From contig AP021857.1 of NCBI GenBank assembly GCA_017347485.1, positions 2,151,390-2,215,389 of the forward strand: DNA of 64,000 nucleotides. The letters are read 5' to 3'. Of the stretch, positions 53,448 to 61,962 are shown one piece after another. Origin of the DNA: Candidatus Desulfobacillus denitrificans. GTDB taxonomy: Bacteria > Pseudomonadota > Gammaproteobacteria > Burkholderiales > Rhodocyclaceae. Positions within the stretch are counted from its first letter, which is position 1, and each line of letters opens with the position of its first letter. Position numbers and translations under genes: made by a program. The notes under the pieces are model-generated. The model had not been told where the DNA came from. It did not search any database and saw only the letters and a program-made list of their open reading frames with translations.

Positions 53448-53831
53448 GCAGGACGGGAAACTCGTCGAGCGCTACCCCGATGCAGCTGAGCGATTGGCAG
53501 CGGTATCGGCAAGTTGCATTTTTCAGTGCGGCAGAAAACGACTGGTTTTCCGAAAAATGCCCCCGGACGGCGCTTCGCTTCCAGGTCTGCGCCACATCAA
53601 CCCCGCCATCGCGCCCCAGCGGCCAGAACACACACCACAGTCACATCCGCCATGCAGTAAGGACGCAGCGCTTCCCTTGCTGGCAAACCCAAATCGGCCC
53701 GTCCGTACAAGGATAGGCGAAAGCCTGACGTCTGGCGCTCGGGAGGACTTGGGTAAAACTTCCGGTCGTGGGTGATATGTGCCCAACCCATGCGCCCCCT
53801 GACGGCCGGGAGCCGCGACCTCGCCAGACGC
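53448..53831. other. Gap of 384 bp without a convincing gene
   Basis: Short open frames are present on both strands but show no protein-like pattern. The gap lies between two convergent genes. No repeat of the kinds found elsewhere was seen, and no clear terminator. Confidence 0.5.
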
Positions 53832-55058
53832 TCAAAGGCTGGCCGCCGGAATGGCCACGATGCGCTCGCTCAGGCGGCGCGGCTTCTCGTCGTTGCAGAC
53901 CACCAGGCCGAGCGGGCAATCGTGCATGGCGATGAACTCTTCCAGCGAACGCAGGCTGCGCGGCGGCACCGTCGCGCCGAGCTTGATTTCGACCGGCAGC
54001 ACGCCGCAATCGCCCTCGATGATCAGGTCGATCTCGGCGCCGCCGCGCGTGCGATAGTGAAAAGGCGTCGCCGCCATACCGGCCTCGGCGAAACCCCGCA
54101 GCAGCATCTCGGCGACATAGGCTTCCCAGGAACGACCGGCGGCGGGGTGGGTCGCCAGGTCGTCGGCGCACTCGATGCGCAGCAGGCGATGCAACATGCC
54201 GCTGTCGCGCATGAAACCCTTGGGGTGGCGCACCAGCTGCTTGTGCGGCGAACGATCCCAGGCTGGCAGATGCCGCCACAGATAGGTGCCCGTGGCGATG
54301 CCCAGCCAGTCGCGCACCGTGGGTTCGGAAACGCCGAGGCTGCGGGCGATTTCGGCATTGTTGAGAATGCTGCCCGACACATGCGCCAGCATCTGGATGA
54401 ACTGGCGAAAACGGTCGCGGTTGAGCTGCGGAAACAGCGCGCCGATGTCGCGCAGCAGATAGGTGTCGAAATAATTGCGGTGCCAGAGACGGCGGAATTC
54501 GGCATCCGCGTCGAGCCAGGGCTCCGGATAGCCGCCATCGAACCAGTGGTCTCGCAACTGGCGCAGATCGACGCGTGGCGCGGCGGCGGCCATCAGGGCC
54601 GGCGGCCCGGCCCTTGCGCCCAGTGCCGCGAAGACTGGCGATGGCCCGCACTGCCAGGCTTCGCCCAGTGAAAACGGCGACAGTTCGGCCAGGCCGATAC
54701 GCCCCGCCAGCGATTCGGCGATGCGCCGCACCAGTTCGGGCGAACTGGAACCGGAGAGCACGAAGCGCCCCTTGCGGGCCCGGTCGCGGTCGATGGCGAC
54801 CCGCAAGGCCGGGAAGACCGCCGGCGCCAGTTGCGCCTCGTCGATGATGACAGCCTGCGGATGCAGGCGAAAAAACGTATCGGGCTCGGCAAGCAGCTGG
54901 GAACGGTCCGCCGCGCTTTCCATGTCGAGCCGCAGCCACTCACCGGACAAGGCGCCCAGCAGCGTCGTCTTGCCGCACTGCCGCGCGCCGAACACGGCCA
55001 CGCACGGAAAATGTCCGAGCAGCCGTTGCAGATGGGGCAAAAGGTGGCGGGGTTTCAT
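53832..55058 (-). CDS. ATPase of the AAA/DUF4143 family
   Basis: 408 residues. Walker A FGARQCGKTTLL (about 23-34), Walker B AVIIDEAQLAP, and a C-terminal DUF4143/nuclease-like domain (TRGGAEIDLIIEGDCGVLPV and EIKLGA). It belongs to a widely spread, often horizontally transferred family of unclear role. It is next to a toxin-antitoxin pair, as members often are. Confidence 0.88.
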   Translation of the reverse strand: MKPRHLLPHLQRLLGHFPCVAVFGARQCGKTTLLGALSGEWLRLDMESAADRSQLLAEPDTFFRLHPQAVIIDEAQLAPAVFPALRVAIDRDRARKGRFVLSGSSSPELVRRIAESLAGRIGLAELSPFSLGEAWQCGPSPVFAALGARAGPPALMAAAAPRVDLRQLRDHWFDGGYPEPWLDADAEFRRLWHRNYFDTYLLRDIGALFPQLNRDRFRQFIQMLAHVSGSILNNAEIARSLGVSEPTVRDWLGIATGTYLWRHLPAWDRSPHKQLVRHPKGFMRDSGMLHRLLRIECADDLATHPAAGRSWEAYVAEMLLRGFAEAGMAATPFHYRTRGGAEIDLIIEGDCGVLPVEIKLGATVPPRSLRSLEEFIAMHDCPLGLVVCNDEKPRRLSERIVAIPAASL

Positions 55059-55168
55059 GTGCCAATCCTAAAGCCGCACATTAGAATATGCAAGCAACCG
55101 CCAACCATGCCCAACAGGATTCCATGAAGAGCCAAGCCCGGCCTGACCCGCGAATTCAAGTGACATCA

Positions 55169-55192
55169 GCCCGGCTCCGGCCGGGTTTTTTC
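55169..55192 (+). terminator. Possible rho-independent terminator
   Basis: A GC-rich hairpin, GCCCGGC-TCC-GGCCGGG (one bulge), is followed by TTTTTT on the plus strand. No intact plus-strand gene precedes it, so it may be left over from a lost gene. It lies in the 220-bp gap 55059-55278, which shows no gene. Confidence 0.5.
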
Positions 55193-55278
55193 TTGATCGA
55201 CTGTATTTTATGAATTACACGGCAGGGTTCCGTGAAGTGGGAATCCCCACCCTTCAAGCCAGGGAGGGTGTTAATGGA

Positions 55279-55659
55279 TCATTTTGCAGCGACCGCGAAT
55301 GCCCGCAGCCAGGGATCGAGGTGGGCGATATCAAAGGTTCCGGCCTCGAACATCTGGATCATCTCGGCGTGGATCTGCACCGGTGACCGCTGCAAGCGCC
55401 AGCCATTGATGCGCAGGAACACGTCGGCGGCGGCAAAGGCGATGCGCTTGTCGCCGTCCACGAAGGGATGGTTGATCGCCAGGCTCTCCAGCAGCGCCGC
55501 AGCTTCGGCCACGATGTCCTCGTAATAGCCCGTCTGCGGGCGGAACAATGCCGACTCAAGTGCACCGGGGTCACGAACGCCTGGCGCACCGCCGTATCGT
55601 TGGATCAACACCGTGTGTATCCCGAGCACGTCGGCAACGGTCAGGTAATCGTGCACCAC
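55279..55659 (-). CDS. doc: Doc-type Fic-fold toxin
   Basis: 126 residues. The catalytic loop reads HPFVDGDKR (His64), close to the Doc motif HPFxDGNKR but with Asp for Asn. Doc toxins inactivate EF-Tu by phosphorylation. Start LTVADVLGIHTVLIQRYGGA is typical of Doc. The antitoxin gene ends 3 bp upstream. Confidence 0.92.
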   Translation of the reverse strand: MVHDYLTVADVLGIHTVLIQRYGGAPGVRDPGALESALFRPQTGYYEDIVAEAAALLESLAINHPFVDGDKRIAFAAADVFLRINGWRLQRSPVQIHAEMIQMFEAGTFDIAHLDPWLRAFAVAAK

Positions 55660-55662
55660 GGC

Positions 55663-55908
55663 TTACTTGGCCAATTCGCGGTAGAGGCTGTCGAACTCGT
55701 CCAGGCTGGATGCAAACGCGGCCATCACGTGGCGGCGGGGGCGTTCCTTCTGTTGCCGGTCGATGTAGTCGCGCAGGGCCTCATCCAGCACCGCCTGGAA
55801 CTGACGCCCTTGGCTTTCTGCAATCTGGCGCAATGCCGCCAGTACATCGGGTGCGGCCTGGGAGGAGAATTTTTCGCGGACGGCAGCGGTCATGTCAATC
55901 CCCATCAT
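55663..55908 (-). CDS. Antitoxin of the Doc-type pair (RHH-like)
   Basis: 81 residues from ATG 55908; an ATG at 55893 behind GGGGA is an alternative (76 residues). The segment PDVLAALRQIAESQGRQFQA, then VLDEALRDYIDR, looks like a ribbon-helix-helix DNA-binding unit rather than the Phd fold that usually accompanies Doc. The acidic tail SSLDEFDSLYRELAK may fill the toxin site. Upstream of it is the pair's promoter region. Confidence 0.8.
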   Translation of the reverse strand: MMGIDMTAAVREKFSSQAAPDVLAALRQIAESQGRQFQAVLDEALRDYIDRQQKERPRRHVMAAFASSLDEFDSLYRELAK

Positions 55909-56063
55909 GATTTATCTTGATGTTTCATGATAGCACAAGACGGGCTGGTGCGCGAGCCTCAATTTGACGTTCGATGCCTGATCGGTGGTCAGTTTTGACA
56001 AAGAGCGACGAGCAGGTGAAGCGCAACGCGGATCGTGTTCCCTGTGAATTTCGTGGATCAATT

Positions 56064-56096
56064 GCGGTAGGGGCAGCCCTACCGCGCCAGCGCGGT
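56064..56096. repeat. Two adjoining hairpins between the antitoxin and tetR genes
   Basis: GCGGTAGGG-GCAG-CCCTACCGC (56064-56085) overlaps ACCGCG-CCAG-CGCGGT (56081-56096), which is followed by TTTTC on the plus strand. They lie just behind the tetR stop. Nothing else is seen in 55909-56101. Confidence 0.6.
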
Positions 56097-56101
56097 TTTC
56101 C

Positions 56102-56797
56102 TCAGCTTTTTGCCTGTTCAGCGTACTCCCGGGCTATCGCCCCCAGTCCGCCCATGGCGAAGTGATACAGGTGGCTCGCAATCGCCTGTGAAGACATCTG
56201 GAAAATCTCCTTCAAAGGCCCGGGGAACGTGCGCCCGCCAACCAGCAGCATCAGGCAGGGAGTAATCACACTCATCTGACAACGGGTTAGGGCCGGGTCT
56301 TGCACGGATATCCGGGTGATCTCGCTGAGCAGTTGCCTGACGAGCAGCATCTTTGGCAGCGCTTCATCCTGGAACAACACCTGCAGATGTGAACTCGGCG
56401 CCAGCACCTCCCTGGCAAGGACACGCAGCTGCCAGACTTGAGGTTCTTGCATGGCCTGCGCGACCAGTTGCTCGATCAGTGCGCGCAATTTCGACTCGGG
56501 TGGCGATTCGCTACCGACCATTCGTCGCAGGTCTGCCATGCCCAGCAGCTGGTCATGGGCCGCAGCCAATACGGCCTGGTACAGGCCGCTGCGGTTGCCG
56601 AAGTGGTAATTGATGGAGGCCAGATCCACCTGCGCCCGGGCGGCGATGTCCTTGTTGGACGTTTCGGCGTAGCCCGTTGCGGCGAACAGCTCGCCTGCGG
56701 CCTCCAGTATGCGTGTTTTTGTGGCTTCGCCATCCGAGCGAAGTCCGCGTGCGGGTTTGCTCATCCCTTGTTTTTCCAGGATAGATACGGCTTGCAT
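56102..56797 (-). CDS. TetR-family repressor (CerR/DUF1956 type)
   Basis: 231 residues from ATG 56797, or 220 from MSKPARG at 56764. N-terminal helix-turn-helix ATKTRILEAAGELFAATGYA and the NKDIAARAQVDLASINYHFG recognition helix. The C-terminal half fits the larger DUF1956 type found with ybh exporters. It is divergent from the exporter operon and probably represses it at the AT-rich site between them. Confidence 0.92.
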   Translation of the reverse strand: MQAVSILEKQGMSKPARGLRSDGEATKTRILEAAGELFAATGYAETSNKDIAARAQVDLASINYHFGNRSGLYQAVLAAAHDQLLGMADLRRMVGSESPPESKLRALIEQLVAQAMQEPQVWQLRVLAREVLAPSSHLQVLFQDEALPKMLLVRQLLSEITRISVQDPALTRCQMSVITPCLMLLVGGRTFPGPLKEIFQMSSQAIASHLYHFAMGGLGAIAREYAEQAKS

Positions 56798-56802
56798 TGT
56801 CG

Positions 56803-56830
56803 GTCAATTTAAATTTAAGATCAATTTAAT
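56803..56830. promoter_or_regulatory. AT-rich operator-like site between tetR and the exporter genes
   Basis: TCAATTTAA is repeated 17 bp apart (56804 and 56821) with AATTTAAATT, a palindrome, inside. It is very AT-rich for this DNA and lies 6 bp from the tetR start and 52 bp before the adaptor gene, a fitting place for TetR control of both. Confidence 0.6.
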
Positions 56831-56881
56831 GTCGTACATCAAAGTGCCCTGCCATCTCTTGCGCCTACTTGGACCCTTGCC

Positions 56882-57883
56882 ATGAAGAAGCCTCTGATCG
56901 CCATTTTTCTCATTGTTGTGCTGGTGCTTGGTGCGTGGGCTTGGTGGCACCAGCGAGACAAAGGCCACGACGATGCACTGGTGCTGCATGGCAACGTGGA
57001 CATCCGCCAGATTGCGCTGGCCTTCGATGGCAGTGGCCGCGTGGCTGAATTGCGGGTGGAGGAAGGCAGCCGCGTGCATGCGGGAGATGTGCTGGCGGTG
57101 CTGGACACCCGCACCCTGGCCTTGCAGGCCGAACAGGCACAAGCGCAGATTGGCGTTCAGCAGCAAACCCTGCAACGTTTGCGCAACGGTGCGCGGCCGC
57201 AGGAAATCGCCCAGGCCAAGAGCCGTGTGACCGCAGCCCAGTCCGATGCCGCACAGGCCGAGCAGGATCTGCAGCGCCTGCAAGGCATCGCCGCCAACAC
57301 CCAGGGGCGTGGCGTCAGTGCGCAGGATCTGGACCGCGCCAAAAACCGTCTACAGGTTGCCCAGGCCAAGCTGACGGATCAACACGAAGCCTTGCGCTTG
57401 ACTGAGCTGGGGCCGCGCGCAGAGGACGTGGCCGGTGCCGAGGCACAGCTCAAGGCGGCGCAGGCGCAACTGGCCTTGCTGCAGCACCAGATCGCTCAAG
57501 GCCAACTCAAGGCCCCGGCAGACGCCGTGGTGCGTTCGCGCCTGCTCGAACCCGGCGACATGGCGACACCGCAGAAACCTGTATTTGCCCTGGCGCTGAC
57601 CCAGCCCAAGTGGGTGCGTGTCTATGTGGGCGAGCCCGACCTGGGTCGGGTCAAACCCGGTATGCCGGCACATGTGACCACGGATGGCTCCCCTGGTCAG
57701 TCCATCGCCGGCAAGATCGGCTACATCTCCTCGGTGGCCGAGTTCACGCCCAAGTCGGTGCAGACTGAAGCGTTGCGCACCAGCCTGCTCTACGAGCTGC
57801 GAGTACGGGTCGATGACCCGCAAGACGTGCTGCGCCTGGGGCAGCCGGCCACCGTCCATCTGACGACGGGCGCGGCGCAATGA
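56882..57883 (+). CDS. ybhG: HlyD-family membrane fusion protein (YbhG type)
   Basis: 333 residues. One N-terminal helix (MKKPLIAIFLIVVLVLGAWA), a lipoyl half (VDIRQIALAFDGSGRVAELR), a long coiled coil (about 80-215) and the barrel part. It spans the periplasm and joins the ABC pump to an outer-membrane channel. It overlaps the ABC gene by 4 bp (ATGA). Confidence 0.93.
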   Translation: MKKPLIAIFLIVVLVLGAWAWWHQRDKGHDDALVLHGNVDIRQIALAFDGSGRVAELRVEEGSRVHAGDVLAVLDTRTLALQAEQAQAQIGVQQQTLQRLRNGARPQEIAQAKSRVTAAQSDAAQAEQDLQRLQGIAANTQGRGVSAQDLDRAKNRLQVAQAKLTDQHEALRLTELGPRAEDVAGAEAQLKAAQAQLALLQHQIAQGQLKAPADAVVRSRLLEPGDMATPQKPVFALALTQPKWVRVYVGEPDLGRVKPGMPAHVTTDGSPGQSIAGKIGYISSVAEFTPKSVQTEALRTSLLYELRVRVDDPQDVLRLGQPATVHLTTGAAQ

Positions 57884-59688
57884 GCGACGGCGGCGCAACG
57901 GTCATTGCCGAAGGGCTGCGCAAGACCTTCGACGCGCCGGGCGGCGGCCCCTTGCACGCGGTGGGCGGCTTGTCGCTGACGGTGCGTGCGGGTGAGTTGA
58001 CGGCCCTGGTCGGCCCGGACGGTGCCGGCAAGACCACCTTGATGCGCATGATGGCCGGGCTGCTCAAGCCCGATGCGGGGACATTGCGCGTGCTGGGCAT
58101 CGACGTCGCCCACGACCCGCAAACGGTGCAGGACCGCATCAGCTACATGCCGCAGCGCTTCGGCCTGTACGAAGACCTGAGCGTGCAGGAAAACCTCGAC
58201 CTCTACGCCGATCTGCACGGTGTGCCGCAGGAAGTGCGCCGCGAACGCTTCGCGCGCATGCTGGAAATGACCGACATGGCGCGCTTTACCGCACGCCCGG
58301 CCGGCAAGCTGTCGGGCGGCATGAAGCAGAAGCTGGGTCTGGCCTGCACGCTGGTGCGCTCGCCGGATTTGCTGCTGCTGGATGAACCCAGCGTCGGCGT
58401 CGATCCGCTCTCGCGCCGCGATCTGTGGCAGATCGTGCAGCAACTGGTGGATGACGAAAAGCTGGGCGTGATCGTCAGCACCGCCTACATGGACGAGGCC
58501 GAGCGCTGCGCCCAGGTGTTCGTGATGCACCAAGGCCTGCTGCTCGCCGCCGGCGCTCCCGGCGCGCTGCGCGAACGCGCCCGAGGGTTGACCTATGTGG
58601 CCACGCCACCGTCCGGCATGCCCGCCCGCGACCTGCAGGCGCGTTTGATCGACGCCGGCCCGTTGATCGTCGATGCGGTGCCCAAAGGCGGTGCGGTGTG
58701 GTTCATCCGCCAGCCCAAGGCAGACGCGCACGCACTGGATGCACTGCTCGGCGACATCGACTACCAGCCGCGCCCTGAAGAACTCGAAGACGCTTTCATG
58801 ATGATGCTGCGCCAGCAACATACCGAGGGCGCGGAGTCGACTACCAAGGTGTCGGCATCCTCTCCCGAAGCGCCCGCGTCGTCCCCGCAGGTGTCCTCGA
58901 ATAGTAATGGTGACGGGCCGGTGATCGTGGTGCATGACCTGGTGCGCAAATTTGGCGACTTTACCGCCGTCGCCAGCACTTCCTTCGACGTGGCCCGTGG
59001 CGAAATCTTCGGTCTGCTCGGTCCCAACGGCGCAGGCAAGACCACCACCTTCCGCATGCTCTGCGGCCTGCTACCGGCCAGCAGCGGGCACCTGGAAGTC
59101 GCCGGCATGAACCTGCGCACGGCACGCGCCCAGGCGCGCTCGCGCATTGGCTATGTGTCACAGAAGTTCGCGCTCTACGGCAACCTGAGCGTGCGGGAGA
59201 ACCTGGAGTTCTTCGGTGGCGCCTACGGGCTGCGCGGCCAGGCGCTGCGCACGCGGGTGGCGGCCACGCTCGCCCAGTTCGCCCTGGAGCCCACCGCCAT
59301 CAGCGGCCTGCTGCCCGGCGGGTTCAAGCAGCGCCTGGCCATGGCCACCGGCCTGCTGCACGAGCCCGACATCCTGTTCCTCGATGAGCCGACCAGCGGC
59401 ATCGACCCGCTGGCGCGGCGCGCCTTCTGGCGCACCATCACCGCGCTCGCGCAAGCGGGAGTGACGGTCATCATCACCACGCATTTCATGGAGGAGGCAG
59501 AGTACTGCGACCGCATTGCCATCCAGGACGCCGGCAAGGTGCTGGCGCTGGGCACGCCGCAGGCGGTGCGCGAGCAGGCGGGCCGGGCAGGCCAGGAGGG
59601 CGGCAGCGACATGAACAGCGCCTTCATCGCCATCGTCGAGCACGGCCGCGCCGCCGACCGGGCCAAGAACTCAGGAGGCCGCGCATGA
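57880..59688 (+). CDS. ybhF: Duplicated ATP-binding protein of an ABC exporter (YbhF type)
   Basis: 602 residues with two ABC domains. First: Walker A GPDGAGKTTL, signature LSGGMKQKLGLAC, Walker B LLLLDEPSVGVDP. Second: GPNGAGKTTT, a signature-like LLPGGFKQRLAMAT, ILFLDEPTSGIDP. A linker of about 40 Ser/Pro/Ala residues separates them. The second signature has LPGG in place of LSGG. It powers the YbhS/YbhR membrane pair; overlap with ybhS is 4 bp. Confidence 0.94.
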   Translation: MSDGGATVIAEGLRKTFDAPGGGPLHAVGGLSLTVRAGELTALVGPDGAGKTTLMRMMAGLLKPDAGTLRVLGIDVAHDPQTVQDRISYMPQRFGLYEDLSVQENLDLYADLHGVPQEVRRERFARMLEMTDMARFTARPAGKLSGGMKQKLGLACTLVRSPDLLLLDEPSVGVDPLSRRDLWQIVQQLVDDEKLGVIVSTAYMDEAERCAQVFVMHQGLLLAAGAPGALRERARGLTYVATPPSGMPARDLQARLIDAGPLIVDAVPKGGAVWFIRQPKADAHALDALLGDIDYQPRPEELEDAFMMMLRQQHTEGAESTTKVSASSPEAPASSPQVSSNSNGDGPVIVVHDLVRKFGDFTAVASTSFDVARGEIFGLLGPNGAGKTTTFRMLCGLLPASSGHLEVAGMNLRTARAQARSRIGYVSQKFALYGNLSVRENLEFFGGAYGLRGQALRTRVAATLAQFALEPTAISGLLPGGFKQRLAMATGLLHEPDILFLDEPTSGIDPLARRAFWRTITALAQAGVTVIITTHFMEEAEYCDRIAIQDAGKVLALGTPQAVREQAGRAGQEGGSDMNSAFIAIVEHGRAADRAKNSGGRA

Positions 59689-60815
59689 GATATCCAGAGT
59701 TCATGCGGCGTTTCATCGCCCTGCTGCGCAAGGAAGTGCGCCAGATGCTGCGCGACAAGAGCAATCTGGCGGTGGGGCTACTGCTGCCCATCGCGCTGAT
59801 TCTGCTGTTCGGCTACGGCCTGTCTTTCGATGTGAAGAACGCGCCGGTCGCGGTGGTGCTGGAAGACAGCGCGCCCAGCGCGCGCGACGCCGTCGCCGGC
59901 CTGGCGGGCTCAAGCTATCTGTCGCCAGTGTGGGTCACACAGATGCAGGAGGCCGAGCGCCTGCTGCGCGCAGGCGAGGTCGACGCCATCGTGCGGGTGC
60001 CGCTGGACTTCTCTCGTCGCTTCGCGGCAGGGGATGCCCGCATCCAGTTGATCTTGAACGGCGTCAACTCGACCACGGCGCAGACCGTGGAAGGCTATGT
60101 CAACAGCGCCGTTGCCACCTGGGCGCAAAAGCAGGCAGACCGCGCCGGCAACAAGCCGCCCGCGCTGGCTCGTGTGGAAGTGGTGCAGCGCATGTGGTTC
60201 AACGAAACAGGCAACAGCAGCTGGTATCTGGTGCCAGGACTGATCGTGCTGGTGCTGACGCTGATCGGTGCCTTCCTCACGTCGCTGCTGATCGCGCGTG
60301 AATGGGAGCGCGGCACGCTGGAGTCGCTGTTCGTCACGCCGGTACGGCCACTGGAACTCATCTTCGCCAAGCTGGTGCCGTATCTGGTAGTCGGTGCCAT
60401 CGACCTGGTGCTGTGCCTGCTGGCGGCGCGCTTCCTCTTCGAGGTGCCGCTGCGCGGCTCCCTCACGATCCTGTTCCTGGCCTCGATGCTGTACCTGCTG
60501 GTTTCGCTGCTGCTGGGCCTGTTCATTTCTGGCAAGACGCGCAACCAGTTTGACGCCAGTCAACTGGCCATGCTGGTGAGCTTCATGCCGGCCATGATGC
60601 TCTCCGGCTTCGTGTTCGACCTGCGCAATGTGCCGCTGGTGATCCAGGGCGTGGCGCAACTGCTGCCCGCCACGCATTTCATGGGCCTGATCAAGACGCT
60701 GTTTTTGGCGGGCGACCATGGGCCGACCCTCGTGCGCAGCGTCGCCATCCTTTCCCTCTACGCCGTGGCGCTGGTGTTCGCCACACAACGCACGCTGCGC
60801 AAGTCACTGGACTGA
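59685..60815 (+). CDS. ybhS: ABC-2 type exporter permease (YbhS type)
   Basis: 376 residues. One helix at about 25-45 (NLAVGLLLPIALILLFGYGL), a periplasmic domain (about 50-170), then five helices with the ABC-2 motif AREWERGTLESLFVTPVRPL. It lies 5 bp from ybhR. Both permeases are needed in the known family. Confidence 0.93.
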   Translation: MRYPEFMRRFIALLRKEVRQMLRDKSNLAVGLLLPIALILLFGYGLSFDVKNAPVAVVLEDSAPSARDAVAGLAGSSYLSPVWVTQMQEAERLLRAGEVDAIVRVPLDFSRRFAAGDARIQLILNGVNSTTAQTVEGYVNSAVATWAQKQADRAGNKPPALARVEVVQRMWFNETGNSSWYLVPGLIVLVLTLIGAFLTSLLIAREWERGTLESLFVTPVRPLELIFAKLVPYLVVGAIDLVLCLLAARFLFEVPLRGSLTILFLASMLYLLVSLLLGLFISGKTRNQFDASQLAMLVSFMPAMMLSGFVFDLRNVPLVIQGVAQLLPATHFMGLIKTLFLAGDHGPTLVRSVAILSLYAVALVFATQRTLRKSLD

Positions 60816-60820
60816 CACCC

Positions 60821-61948
60821 ATGGCTTCCTTCATTGCCACACTCTCCCAGGTCATCGCCTTGGTGCGAAAAGAGCTTCTTGCGCTCATCAAGGAGCCGGC
60901 CAGCCGTGCGCTCCTGATTGCCCCGGCCTTCCTGCAAGCCCTGCTGTATGGCTATGGCGCCACTTACGACCTCACGCACGTGCCGTATGCCGTGCTGGAT
61001 CAAAGCCGCAGTGCGGCGTCGACCGAGCTGCTGGCACGGCTGGACGGCACCGGCGTGTTCGTGCGTGCCGCCACGCTCACCTCGACGCAGCAGATCGCCG
61101 ATATGGTCGATGCAGAAAAGGCCTTGCTGGTGCTCAGCATCCCGCCGGACTTCGAGACGCGGCTGGGTTCGGGCCAGCCCGCGCCCCTGCAGCTCATTCT
61201 GGACGGGCGCAATTCCTCGACGGCGGGGGCGGCCGCCAGCCATGTCGGCGCCATCGTGGCCGCCTACAACGCCTCATTGGGCGCCAAGCGTGGTGAAGGT
61301 GCCCCAGGGATTCGCGTAGAACGGCGCGCCTGGTTCAACCCCAACCTCGAATCCCGCTGGAACATGATGCCGGGGTTGATTGCCGCGCTGAGCATGTTGC
61401 AGACCCTGCTGCTGGCGGCGCTGTCGGTGGCGCGTGAGCGCGAGCAAGGCACCTTCGACCAGTTGCTGGTGACGCCGCTCACCCCGATGCAGATCCTGAT
61501 CGGCAAGGCGCTGCCCTCCATCCTGATCGGACTGCTGCAGTCCACCATCATCTTTCTGATCATCCGATTCTGGTTCGAGATTCCGATGCAGGGCTCGGTG
61601 GGACTGCTCTACTTCGGGCTGATCGTTTTCACCGTCGCGTCCGTGGGCGTGGGCCTGTCGATATCCGCCCTGTCGCTGAACATGCAGCAGGCGATGCTCT
61701 ACACCTTCCTGCTGATCATGCCGCTGATGCTGCTCTCCGGCCTGTTCACGCCAGTGCGCAACATGCCCGAGGTGCTGCAGCTTGCCACCTACGCCAATCC
61801 GCTGCGCTTTGGCATGGACATCGTGCGCCGCGTCTATCTCGAAGGCGCGGGCCTCATCGACATCTGGCGCCAACTCATCCCCTTGCTGGTGCTGGCCGCC
61901 ACCACGCTGCCGCTGGCGGCCTGGCTGTTCCGCAACCGGCTTTCCTGA
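60821..61948 (+). CDS. ybhR: ABC-2 type exporter permease (YbhR type)
   Basis: 375 residues with the same plan as YbhS: helix, periplasmic part, five helices, and AREREQGTFDQLLVTPLTPM. It is the heterodimer partner. Followed by the channel gene after 14 bp or less. Confidence 0.93.
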   Translation: MASFIATLSQVIALVRKELLALIKEPASRALLIAPAFLQALLYGYGATYDLTHVPYAVLDQSRSAASTELLARLDGTGVFVRAATLTSTQQIADMVDAEKALLVLSIPPDFETRLGSGQPAPLQLILDGRNSSTAGAAASHVGAIVAAYNASLGAKRGEGAPGIRVERRAWFNPNLESRWNMMPGLIAALSMLQTLLLAALSVAREREQGTFDQLLVTPLTPMQILIGKALPSILIGLLQSTIIFLIIRFWFEIPMQGSVGLLYFGLIVFTVASVGVGLSISALSLNMQQAMLYTFLLIMPLMLLSGLFTPVRNMPEVLQLATYANPLRFGMDIVRRVYLEGAGLIDIWRQLIPLLVLAATTLPLAAWLFRNRLS

Positions 61949-61962
61949 CCGTGGGTATCCGT

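Noticed and set aside
53494..53775. Small plus-strand gene behind the YgiQ-family gene
   Set aside because: The 93-codon frame has no protein-like pattern, no clear ribosome site and biased composition.
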